Assembly: GCA_910584575.1 (NCBI GenBank)
Contig: CAJUBG010000034.1
Coordinates: 1 to 38,194 of the forward strand
DNA from: an uncultured Dorea sp.
GTDB taxonomy: Bacteria > Bacillota > Clostridia > Lachnospirales > Lachnospiraceae
Reading direction: 5' to 3'
Length of the DNA: 38,194 nucleotides
Of the stretch, positions 1-6,334 are shown one piece after another. The number at the start of each line of letters is the position of its first letter. The first letter of the stretch is position 1. The notes beneath the pieces are model-generated. The model did no database searches, was not told the DNA's origin, and saw only the letters and a list, made by a program, of their open reading frames with translations. The translations under genes were made by a program, and so were the position numbers.

Positions 1-37
1 TTTTTCATATCCATAACATCACCTGTTCCTCTTTAAA

Positions 38-137
38 TTAGTATATTTGGCGGCACTCTAATTCAAAATGGCTTCCATTCATCAGCAGCACCGTAAAGCA
101 GTTCAAAGACAGTGTCTTTAAAGTAGTCCAATTCCAT
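38..137 (-). pseudogene. Remnant of a small (~50 aa class) protein gene
   Basis: An excellent ribosome binding site (AGGAGGT-like, about 145-151) precedes ATG at 137. The frame reads MELDYFKDTVFELL and then stops at 63-65 after 24 residues. A second frame (82 to 38) reads MNGSHFELECRQIY and then stops. Together the two pieces look like the beginning and end of a small acidic protein of the kind common in Clostridia (a YFKD..F.LL start and a G..FE.EC.. end), with an internal deletion that also changed the frame. The family link is from memory and unproven. Alternatively it is a genuine 24-residue peptide. Confidence 0.4.
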
Positions 138-196
138 TCCTTTCCTCCTGTAAAAACGTTTGTTTATGTTAGAAATATTATAATGCTTCTTTGAGA

Positions 197-225
197 TTAC
201 AAAAATTCTATAACAAGTATAGAAT
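197..225 (+). promoter_or_regulatory. Promoter with overlapping palindromic operator for the first XRE mini-regulator
   Basis: A -35-like TTACAA (197-202) and a -10 TAGAAT (220-225) are 17 nt apart. A perfect inverted repeat, ATTCTATA (205-212) and TATAGAAT (218-225) separated by 5 nt, covers the -10 element. This is where an autorepressor of the XRE type would bind. That the downstream HTH protein binds it is inference. Confidence 0.55.
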
Positions 226-273
226 GAAAATGCAAGGAAAACAGTGTATCATTTTTTGACAGGAGGCGACAGG

Positions 274-492
274 GTGGAAGAAAATTATGGTCATCTGGAA
301 ATCCGGCTGGCAGAGCTTATAGAGAAAAAAGGACTGAACCGAAACAAAGTGTCGCTGAAAGCGGCAATGAACTGGAGGCAGGTGGACAGGTATTGTGAGG
401 ATGAAATTACCCGGCTGGACACGTTTGTATTGGAATGTGAAATTCAAGATTTGCTTGTCTTTGTCCCAGCAGAGAAAGAGCAGGGAAAATAG
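274..492 (+). CDS. XRE-type mini-regulator, copy 1 (shortened)
   Basis: A 72-residue helix-turn-helix protein of the compact XRE/Cro class (EIRLAELIEKKGL as helix 1, then the NKVSLKAAMNWRQVDRYC recognition region). I choose GTG at 274 rather than ATG at 244 because AGGAGG lies at 261-266 and the next copy starts with the same GTG-GA(A/G)-GA(A/G) context. It is a tandem paralogue of the gene at 642. Relative to that copy it lacks seven residues between VL and CEIQ in the last helix, an in-frame 21-nt loss. Since this helix normally completes the HTH fold, copy 1 may be non-functional or may have altered dimerisation. It probably binds DNA as a regulator; the target is unknown. Confidence 0.7.
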   Translation: MEENYGHLEIRLAELIEKKGLNRNKVSLKAAMNWRQVDRYCEDEITRLDTFVLECEIQDLLVFVPAEKEQGK

Positions 493-534
493 ATATAAAT
501 GCATAATCTGCTTTTTAAAGAAAAGAACTGACGT

Positions 535-585
535 TTCTATATCTAGTATTCTGATATTTGTTTAGGGTTAGCGTGTTTCTACAAT
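535..585 (+). promoter_or_regulatory. Promoter region of second XRE mini-regulator with half-operator
   Basis: TTGTTT (558-563) and TACAAT (580-585) with a 16-nt spacer form a plausible promoter. Just upstream, TTCTATATCTAGTATT (535-550) matches the left arm and spacer layout of the palindrome at 205-225 (TTCTATAxCxAGTAT), but the right arm is degraded. This suggests the operator was duplicated along with the gene. Confidence 0.4.
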
Positions 586-641
586 AAATATAAAATGAAA
601 CTATGAGCATGAAACAAATATGAAAACGCAGAGGTGGAAAC

Positions 642-872
642 GTGGAGGAAGATTACGGATATTTGGAAATTCGGCTGAATGAGCTGTTAAAGAAAAAGGG
701 ACTGAGCAAGAACAAGCTGTCGCACAAGGCAGAAATGAATTGGAAACAGATAGATAATTACTGCACGAACAGCATTACCCGGTTGGATGTATATGTGCTA
801 TGTAAACTGTGTACGGTGTTAGGGTGTGAGATACAAGAGTTGCTAGTATTCCACCCGCCGGGAGAAGAATAG
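642..872 (+). CDS. XRE-type mini-regulator, copy 2 (full length)
   Basis: A 76-residue helix-turn-helix protein of the small XRE class (helical repressor-like fold), starting at GTG with GAGGTGG just upstream (631-637). Visible order: EIRLNELLKKKGL (helix 1), NKLSHKAEMNWKQIDNYC (HTH), SITRLDVYVLCKLCTVLGCEIQELL (helices 4-5). This is the usual length of such stand-alone regulators, for example those found in mobile elements. It is closely similar along its length to the upstream copy at 274-492 but retains the segment lost there. It lies 78 bp upstream of the DUF1016 gene and could regulate it; that is inference from position only. Confidence 0.8.
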   Translation: MEEDYGYLEIRLNELLKKKGLSKNKLSHKAEMNWKQIDNYCTNSITRLDVYVLCKLCTVLGCEIQELLVFHPPGEE

Positions 873-918
873 GCAGGTCGTTAATGAAAATATTTGTGAG
901 ATGGTTGAATTTATAAAA

Positions 919-937
919 CTCGCGCCAGTGGTGCGAG
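919..937. repeat. 19-bp near-perfect palindrome upstream of DUF1016 gene
   Basis: CTCGCGCCA-G-TGGTGCGAG: 9-bp arms with one G:T-type mismatch around a single central base. The same palindrome, with AAAA on its left and GAA on its right, recurs inside the gene at 1242-1260. It lies 13 bp before the start codon. Confidence 0.7.
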
Positions 938-950
938 AATTGGAGAAAGA

Positions 951-1976
951 ATGGGCGGAGTGGAAATTGCAGGCTATGAGCCTTTGGTAAATGACGTGAA
1001 GAAACTGATACATAAAAAGCAGTATCATGTCCTGAAAATAATGAATACGGAGACCATCAACCTTTATTGGGAGATTGGCGAAGAGATATACAGGCAGCAG
1101 GAAATCAATGGATGGGGCAAATCCATTGTAAAAATTTTGTCAAAAGAGTTGCAGAAAGAATTTCCGGGAGCAAAGGGATATTCTGCGGCAAACCTCTGGA
1201 GAATGCGCAACTTTTACCTGAGTTATCGCAATTCTGAAAAACTCGCACCATTGGTGCGAGAAATTAGCTGGAGCAATAATGTCGTCATTATGGAGAAGTG
1301 TAAGGATGATTTGCAGAGGGAATTTTACATCCAGATGGCAAAGCGGTATGGGTGGACAAAACGCATTTTGGCAAATTTTATTGAGGCACAGACTTATGAG
1401 AAGTATTTATTAAATCAGACGAATTTTGATTTGACATTGCCGGAAGAACGCAGGGCACAGGCAAAGCTGGCAGTAAAAGATGAATATACCTTTGACTTTG
1501 CGGAACTGTCGCCGGAATACTCTGAGCATGAGTTGGAAATGCAGTTAGTAAACAACATCCGGGCATTCTTGATAGAGATGGGCGGGGATTTTACATTTGT
1601 CGGTAATCAATACCATCTGACCGTTGGGAACCGGGATTTATATATTGATTTACTTCTCTTTCACAGAAGATTGAGGAGCTTGGTAGCAATTGAATTGAAA
1701 ATAGGCGAGTTTGAGGCAGAATATGCCGGGAAGATGCAACTGTACCTAACAGCACTGGACGAGCAGATAAAACTGCCGGAAGAAAATCCGTCTATTGGCA
1801 TTATCATTTGCAAGAGCAAGGACAAAACATATGTGGAATATGCGTTGAAACAATCGAATGTGCCGATTGGAGTGGCAACTTATAAGCTGAGTGATTCTTT
1901 GCCGGAAGATATGAAGGAAATGTTGCCAGAGCCGGAGGAGATTGTGAGGGGATTGAGGATGTTCGAAAATTCATAA
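951..1976 (+). CDS. DUF1016 (YhcG-type) PD-(D/E)XK nuclease domain protein
   Basis: A 341-residue member of the DUF1016/YhcG family, proteins of about 330-380 aa with a helical N-terminal domain and a C-terminal PD-(D/E)XK nuclease fold, often found in accessory islands beside R-M or toxin systems. Visible features: N-terminal YWEIGEEI and GWGKSIV, then LAPLVREISWSNN (about residues 98-110), FIEAQTYEKYL, and the nuclease core with GNRDLYIDLLLFHRRLRSLVAIELK (catalytic D at about 234, E.K at about 249-251). Start ATG at 951 has GGAG at 942-945. The gene is intact, whereas a second family member at 19693 is broken. The biological role is not established; phage or plasmid defence or recombination is plausible but unproven. 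Confidence 0.9.
   Translation: MGGVEIAGYEPLVNDVKKLIHKKQYHVLKIMNTETINLYWEIGEEIYRQQEINGWGKSIVKILSKELQKEFPGAKGYSAANLWRMRNFYLSYRNSEKLAPLVREISWSNNVVIMEKCKDDLQREFYIQMAKRYGWTKRILANFIEAQTYEKYLLNQTNFDLTLPEERRAQAKLAVKDEYTFDFAELSPEYSEHELEMQLVNNIRAFLIEMGGDFTFVGNQYHLTVGNRDLYIDLLLFHRRLRSLVAIELKIGEFEAEYAGKMQLYLTALDEQIKLPEENPSIGIIICKSKDKTYVEYALKQSNVPIGVATYKLSDSLPEDMKEMLPEPEEIVRGLRMFENS
1242..1260. repeat. 19-bp perfect palindrome inside DUF1016 coding sequence
   Basis: CTCGCACCA-T-TGGTGCGAG, perfect 9-bp arms, encodes the LAPLVRE segment of the DUF1016 protein. It is a second copy of the palindrome at 919-937, with shared flanks (AAAA before, GAA after). Confidence 0.75.
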
Positions 1977-2060
1977 ATAATTTTTGTCTAAGAAAAAGGT
2001 TTATATGTACGAAAATATAGCAGAAATAGCTATTAAGAGAAGGCATTCTAATGGGACTAA

Positions 2061-2222
2061 TTGGGCATGGGTAAGTCCTGTACCATGGACTTCATCTAGT
2101 TCAAGGAGTATCTGCCACCGTTTTAAGATCGTCCTGCGGGTTTTCTTGTTATGGATCGTTTTCAGAATTTCAGCCCTTTCATCATCGCTGAGCTTAATAA
2201 TATAAGTCTTTGGTCTTGCCAT
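2061..2222 (-). pseudogene. IS630-type transposase remnant (N-terminal HTH)
   Basis: The minus-strand frame starting at ATG 2222 reads MARPKTYIIKLSDDERAEIL and continues through KTRRTILKRWQILLELDE to GLTHAQ. This is the typical N-terminal helix-turn-helix of IS630-family transposases. After about 54 residues the reading frame runs into unrelated sequence and stops at 2001; no DDE catalytic domain is present in any nearby frame. It is therefore a decayed end of an insertion sequence. No terminal inverted repeat could be recognised by eye. Confidence 0.7.
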
Positions 2223-2295
2223 AGTCGCCACCGCCGTTTCTTTTTATGATAACATGGGATGGCATTTTATGGAAGAATATTTTAGCTGAATATAA

Positions 2296-2568
2296 TGCAG
2301 ACAGAACACTAGTTGTAATACTTTTAATAATGGTACTTTTGTAATAAAACGTGTAAAGAAGAATTTATCTGAAAAGGAAGTTTTACGATTTAAAAGAGAA
2401 TATGAGGAAATGCAAGAATTTTCTTTGCTATACGTTCTTGAGGTATATAGATATTCTGAGAGTAATAATGAATATATGGACTACACATTAGATTCTTATA
2501 TAAGTTAGAATATAAAACAGATGGGAAAGCTTGATTCTCTAAACAGAATCATTTATAATCTGACATAG
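2296..2568 (+). pseudogene. Relic of a Hanks-type serine/threonine protein kinase (N-lobe)
   Basis: One reading frame, without a start, gives NGTFVIKRVKKN, then SEKEVLRFKREYEEM, YVLEVYRYSESNNEY, MDYTLDSYIS, a TAG at 2506-2508, and then in the same frame GKLDSLNRIIYNL before the next stop at 2566. This matches the order of a protein-kinase N-lobe: the VIK lysine strand, the alpha-C glutamate helix, the hinge (EYMDYTL-like), then helix D. The glycine loop upstream and the catalytic HRD/DFG loops downstream are missing, and a few hinge residues are lost. It is a dead fragment, identified by motif order rather than by alignment. Confidence 0.55.
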
Positions 2569-2762
2569 AACGTATTGCTATTATCCACAGTTATAGAGCA
2601 AGTGTTATCAATGTCGATAACAAATTGATAACATTAGCCCATATAGGCAGGATAATATGGATAAATCAAATAATCAAAAGAACTGCAAATACGACAGCAA
2701 ATAATCTCTAAACAAAATTGATTAGTAATTGTCGAGTGGGAATAAACTGTGAGGTCGAAGAG

Positions 2763-2804
2763 AGCCCCTAGCTTTGGGTATGAAACTCATAGATAGGGGC
2801 TTTT
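2763..2804 (+). terminator. Hairpin terminator upstream of methylase genes
   Basis: AGCCCCTA (2763-2770) pairs with TAGGGGCT (2794-2801), followed by a short T run. It sits 46 bp before the first methylase start. It could end transcription from the island's left part or act as an attenuator for the methylases. Confidence 0.6.
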
Positions 2805-2849
2805 GTATGTCATTAGATTGCAATATTGAAGATATAATGGAGTTTAGAA

Positions 2850-3674
2850 ATGAAGAATAGTAATGCAACTTTACCTTTTAGATATCCCGGCGGTAAGTAT
2901 TATGCAATGAATATACTAGAGCCCTTTTGGGATTCAGTCAAACATATTGAATATCGAGAGCCGTTTGCAGGAGGGGCTACTGTATTTTTTACAAAACCTA
3001 AAGCGAAAATAAATTGGTTGAATGATCTTGATTCAGAATTAATGATTTGTTATGAAACAATGCAAGACCCTGAAGCTAGAGAAAGATTAGCCTTGGAATT
3101 ATCGAAAGAAACTGCATCCAAAGAACGTTGGAAAGAAATATTTACTAGTAAACCTCAAAATAATTATGAGATAGGAAAAAAATATTATTATCTGAATCGA
3201 ACTTCCTTTAGTGGCAAACTTGTATCTGCGGCGTGGGGATATAGACCTAAAAGAAGTTTACCGCCAGAACGTTGGGGAGAACGTATTATCCCTTGCGGTA
3301 AATACCTTGAAAATACAAAATTGACTAACCTTGATTTTGCAGAGGTAATTAGAGCACAAGGTAATAATGTGCTTATGTATGTAGATCCACCGTATTTTCT
3401 GCCGCCTAAACATAAGCATTACAGATGTGGATTTGATTTAGAAGATCATATTAGACTTGCTGAAGAATTGAAAAATACGAAACATAAATTCTTTTTAACA
3501 TATGATGATTGCGAAGAAATAAGAGAATTATACAAATGGGCAAATATATGTTCTGTGGAATTTTTTTATAGAGTTGATAATTCATCTGTTCGCAGCGGAA
3601 ACAGACAAGTAGGATTTGAATTGATTATTACCAACTTTGAATTGCAAAACCAACAGTTAAAATTGGAGTTTTAG
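2850..3674 (+). CDS. DNA adenine methylase M1 (D12/Dam class) of R-M system
   Basis: A 274-residue N6-adenine DNA methyltransferase of the D12 (alpha/Dam-like) class. Visible motifs: PFRYPGGK near the N-terminus (motif X), YREPFAGGATVFF (SAM-binding motif I, about residues 35-47), NWLNDLDSEL, YYLNRTSFSG, and the catalytic DPPY in LMYVDPPYF (about residues 175-183). It transfers methyl from SAM to adenine in a specific site to protect host DNA. GGAG at 2839-2842 marks the start. A TATAAT at 2833-2838 lies unusually close to the start, so a very short leader is possible. The second methylase begins one base after its stop, so the two are co-transcribed. The two differ enough to suggest they methylate different strands of an asymmetric target. 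Confidence 0.93.
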   Translation: MKNSNATLPFRYPGGKYYAMNILEPFWDSVKHIEYREPFAGGATVFFTKPKAKINWLNDLDSELMICYETMQDPEARERLALELSKETASKERWKEIFTSKPQNNYEIGKKYYYLNRTSFSGKLVSAAWGYRPKRSLPPERWGERIIPCGKYLENTKLTNLDFAEVIRAQGNNVLMYVDPPYFLPPKHKHYRCGFDLEDHIRLAEELKNTKHKFFLTYDDCEEIRELYKWANICSVEFFYRVDNSSVRSGNRQVGFELIITNFELQNQQLKLEF

Positions 3675-3675
3675 T

Positions 3676-4512
3676 ATGAATGAATATTGGGCTATTCCGT
3701 ATGTTCCGGGAAGTTGTAAGGTGAAATCTCCACTTAGATATCCTGGAGGGAAATTCTATGCATTAAAACATATTATGCCGTATATTGAGTGTGTTGAACA
3801 CGATGAATACAGAGAGCCTTTTTTTGGTGGTGGTTCTGTTTTTTTTGCCAAGGGAAAGGTTCAATATAATATCTTAAATGATTTGGAACAGGAAATTATA
3901 AACTTCTACAAATCAATTCTTAATGAAGATATGAGATTTGAGTTAATTAAGCGATTTGAAAAAGAAGTTGCAAACAAAGAAAGACACAGTGAAGTTAAGC
4001 AAATGATACCAACGACACCTTTGGAAAGAGCATTTAAGACCTATTATTTAAACAGAACCTCCTACTGTGGAATCATAAATGCACCTGCTTGGGGGTATGC
4101 AGAAGGAAAAAGCTCTCCGCCGAAAAATTGGGGAAAATTTCTTGAAAGTGCTGCTGAAAAATTAAGAGGAGTTGAATTGTTTTCGTTAGATTATGCAGAC
4201 ATCTTAGAGCTTCCGGCAAAGGGGAAAAATGTCCTGACCTATTTAGATCCTCCATATTTCCACGCAGATCAAAAGCGTGCGTATACAAAGCCGTTTACAT
4301 TAGACGAGCACTTGAGATTGGCGGATGATTTAAGTAAATATTCGCACAAATTTTGTTTATCGTACGATGATTGTCCTGAAATTAGAGAATTATATAATTG
4401 GGCAAATGTTTATGATGTGAGTTGGTTATATAATACGGATAATAAACCTGGTGAAAAAAGAAAAGCCTGTAAGGAACTAATTATCACTAATTATGATGTA
4501 AAGCATATATAG
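3676..4512 (+). CDS. DNA adenine methylase M2 (D12/Dam class) of R-M system
   Basis: A 278-residue paralogue of M1 with the same order of motifs: PLRYPGGKFYA (residues about 20-30), YREPFFGGGSVFFA (motif I), YNILNDLEQEI, YYLNRTSYCG, and catalytic LTYLDPPYF (about residues 190-198). It is an N6-adenine methyltransferase using SAM. The start lies one base after the stop of M1, which implies translational coupling. Its end is 33 bp from the end of the converging restriction gene. The target-recognition part (between about residues 85 and 185) differs from M1. R-M systems with two adenine methylases generally recognise non-palindromic sites, one enzyme per strand; that reading is inferred here. 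Confidence 0.93.
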   Translation: MNEYWAIPYVPGSCKVKSPLRYPGGKFYALKHIMPYIECVEHDEYREPFFGGGSVFFAKGKVQYNILNDLEQEIINFYKSILNEDMRFELIKRFEKEVANKERHSEVKQMIPTTPLERAFKTYYLNRTSYCGIINAPAWGYAEGKSSPPKNWGKFLESAAEKLRGVELFSLDYADILELPAKGKNVLTYLDPPYFHADQKRAYTKPFTLDEHLRLADDLSKYSHKFCLSYDDCPEIRELYNWANVYDVSWLYNTDNKPGEKRKACKELIITNYDVKHI

Positions 4513-4544
4513 GGGCCCACTTTATAACAAGCGAGCCTTTATGC

Positions 4545-5810
4545 TTATAATTCTGGCAGCCATTGATTCATCCAAGATGAATCAATGCGATATTTTTGTA
4601 ATTCTTTATATGGTATATATTGGTGAGAAGCAACTCGGTTGGTATAAATGCGATGTTTTTTCAGTTTGGACATCGGAACACAATAGAAATTCCAATGGTA
4701 ATCATATTTTTTGAATGTATTAATGGACAATGTATTGGAATACGGCGGGTCAATAGCGATAATAAGGTTGTCAAAGTCTGTAATTTTATATAACCTGCTT
4801 TGAGTAGGATGATCATTAACTCTACCCCTTGAAAGCTGTGATTCGCAATCAATTTTAGTGTTAATTCCGTCTAAGGTTGTTCCGTTCCAAGTTAATCCCT
4901 TGACCTGAAACCTGATATAATGATGATCGGCGTGCTTCAAAACTAAATCGCATTTATCAGGTCTTTCTAATCCGGTAACAGTTGCGGGATATATTTTGAT
5001 TCTATGAACTGTAAGATATTTTATAAGAATGTGTTCTCTAATGAATCCCCTCATATTCATATCCCAAATCCTAAAATTATCTTTTATAAAGATAGCTCTT
5101 AAAATGTAATCACTTTTTAATTGTAATAATTCACTTGATTTAGGCAAACACTCATTATTTGAAGGGGACAGTAAATTAGTAGGGAAATACAGCCTTTGCG
5201 CAATACCAAGTTGCTTGAAGTTGTTATTGGCAGCAGGGTTATCAATATGCAGATACATAGGGCTTTGTATGTAATTAGAATGTTCGGAAACTCTGGGCAG
5301 AGATTCTTTTGGTACAATTAATACTGTAAATGGCTCGTACGAAACCAACCCTACAAGGAAATCTGCAAAATCTTCTATTTTATGATAATAATCAACAGAT
5401 TCGGTTTCTGATTTTGCCCCGTGCGTCTTATGAGTTTTGTATGAAACGATTCCTTGTGAACAGCCGCCAATAAATGGAGTTTTTAGTTGGAGTGAATAAT
5501 CATTTATGATTCTGTCAATATCAGTATCTCCACCAACTTCCATGCAGTCAATGTTATTTACAGCCATCATTGCATCAAAAACAACCTCGAAAGCGTGACC
5601 TTTAATTGTGCGGAAAACTTCAGAATGGTTGGCGATAACATCGTCAAGGTCATTCCTGGTTATACGCATTACAGAGCACAAGATGTCTGCTTTTTTATCA
5701 GGAGATAAATCGCATGCCCTTTTGTTGAAAAAACTTTCTGATATATCTATTATTTCACTTATTCTTCCGCCATGGATATTTTTTGTTAGAAATTCGTAAA
5801 ATTTATTCAT
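4545..5810 (-). CDS. Putative type II restriction endonuclease with two PD-(D/E)XK-like signatures
   Basis: A 421-residue protein not recognised as a named family. It is assigned as the restriction enzyme because it overlaps the controller gene by four bases (ATGA) and converges on two adenine methylases. Two nuclease-like signatures are visible. First, a helix with E75 (GHAFEVVFDA), then GGDTDIDRII (D97/D99) and SLQLK (Q108, K110). Second, a helix with E259, then RPDKCDLVL (D288) and IRFQVKG (Q302, K304). Both fit the D...(E/Q)xK pattern seen in restriction nucleases that use Gln instead of Glu. A third possible active-site-like string, IAIDPPY at about 351-357, resembles a methylase motif but lacks a SAM-binding context and is probably coincidental. 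Recognition sequence unknown. Confidence 0.7.
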   Translation of the reverse strand: MNKFYEFLTKNIHGGRISEIIDISESFFNKRACDLSPDKKADILCSVMRITRNDLDDVIANHSEVFRTIKGHAFEVVFDAMMAVNNIDCMEVGGDTDIDRIINDYSLQLKTPFIGGCSQGIVSYKTHKTHGAKSETESVDYYHKIEDFADFLVGLVSYEPFTVLIVPKESLPRVSEHSNYIQSPMYLHIDNPAANNNFKQLGIAQRLYFPTNLLSPSNNECLPKSSELLQLKSDYILRAIFIKDNFRIWDMNMRGFIREHILIKYLTVHRIKIYPATVTGLERPDKCDLVLKHADHHYIRFQVKGLTWNGTTLDGINTKIDCESQLSRGRVNDHPTQSRLYKITDFDNLIIAIDPPYSNTLSINTFKKYDYHWNFYCVPMSKLKKHRIYTNRVASHQYIPYKELQKYRIDSSWMNQWLPEL

Positions 5811-6022
5811 ACCGATTCCTCTAAGAATAATTTGTATGTTTCAATTTCAAGTGCGTCAGCTATTCGCTGTATGTTTTCTAAAGAAATACTTCTACGGTAG
5901 CATTCAATAGCACTAATGTAAGTACGATGCATCCCGCATTTATCTGCAAATGCTTCTTGGGAAATTCCCATAGCTGTGCGATATTTTTTTAAGTTGGTTC
6001 CAAAGACTTTTATAATATCCAT
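5807..6022 (-). CDS. XRE-family controller (C) protein of the R-M system
   Basis: A 71-residue helix-turn-helix protein: FGTNLKKYRTAMGISQEAFADKCGMHRTYISAIECYRRSIS, then ENIQRIADALEIE. The HRTYISAIE recognition helix and overall size are typical of R-M controller proteins, which bind tandem sites before their own gene and delay restriction enzyme expression until methylation is complete. AGGAGG (6032-6037, read on -) precedes the ATG. It ends in an ATGA overlap with the restriction gene, so C and R are one operon. Two direct repeats upstream are probable binding sites. Confidence 0.88.
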   Translation of the reverse strand: MDIIKVFGTNLKKYRTAMGISQEAFADKCGMHRTYISAIECYRRSISLENIQRIADALEIETYKLFLEESV

Positions 6023-6043
6023 AGTTATAATCCTCCTAATTCT

Positions 6044-6070
6044 ATATTATAATTATTATGAATATTATAA
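6044..6070 (-). promoter_or_regulatory. Tandem C-protein operator and promoter of the C-R operon
   Basis: A 9-bp direct repeat ATATTATAA occurs at 6044-6052 and 6062-6070, 18 bp apart start to start, and each copy contains a minus-strand TATAAT (-10) hexamer. Controller proteins bind two adjacent operators with roughly this layout. No clear -35 hexamer is seen, which fits activator-dependent promoters. Confidence 0.5.
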
Positions 6071-6136
6071 GTCTACATACAATAAATATCTGAATGGAGG
6101 GGTATATCATTATTTGGTATAAAATATGAAAAATGT

Positions 6137-6166
6137 TTGACATCAGCGCAGCTTTAGCGGTATAGT
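6137..6166 (+). promoter_or_regulatory. Sigma-A promoter of the larB-nik operon
   Basis: A consensus TTGACA (6137-6142) and TATAGT (6161-6166) are separated by 18 nt. Transcription should begin about 6173, leaving a leader of about 160 nt before larB. Confidence 0.8.
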
Positions 6167-6172
6167 ATTAAA

Positions 6173-6313
6173 GTATCCAAGAATAAGCGGCAGAAGCCGC
6201 TATAAGAACACAGAAGTGTGAAAAAAAGACAGTTTTGTTTTAAATAAAAAAGTATGCCAGAAGGCGTACAGATTCTCAGAAGGGGATTTGTGCGTCTGTT
6301 TTTATTTTATTGA
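6173..6313 (+). ncRNA. Structured leader RNA with four AGAA-tetraloop hairpins (candidate riboswitch or attenuator)
   Basis: Four stem-loops share the loop AGAA closed by a C-G pair: H1 6186-6201 (6 bp), H2 6208-6219 (4 bp), H3 6252-6269 (7 bp) and H4 6270-6289 (8 bp, several G-U pairs). A weaker stem with loop GTTT lies at 6226-6241. H4 is flanked by ACAGA (6268-6272) and TCTGT (6296-6300), which can pair around it and are followed by TTTTATTTTATT, so the last unit resembles an intrinsic terminator and overlaps the 3' arm of H3. The layout fits an attenuator or riboswitch for the nickel genes. It does not match the aptamers I can recall, including the NiCo four-way junction or cobalamin, but this was not tested by covariance search. 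Confidence 0.6.
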
Positions 6314-6334
6314 TATATTTTAGGAGGGAACAGG

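Noticed and set aside
1..14. A possible minus-strand gene start (MDMKK) running off the left edge
   Set aside because: Only five codons visible, so it cannot be judged.
901..990. A 29-codon reading frame overlapping the start of the DUF1016 gene
   Set aside because: No ribosome binding site and overlap with a better supported gene; kept only as context for the palindrome.
4513..4544. Terminator between M2 and the restriction gene
   Set aside because: Only a weak AAGC/GCTT stem without a T run.
6186..6289. ANTAR-target paired hexaloop hairpins
   Set aside because: ANTAR targets need A at loop position 1 and G at 4 of a six-base loop; the loops here read CAGAAG if opened by one pair, which does not fit.
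6173..6313. NiCo or cobalamin riboswitch in the nickel leader
   Set aside because: No closing helix joining 5' and 3' ends into a four-way junction and no cobalamin box were seen; hairpins are in a row.
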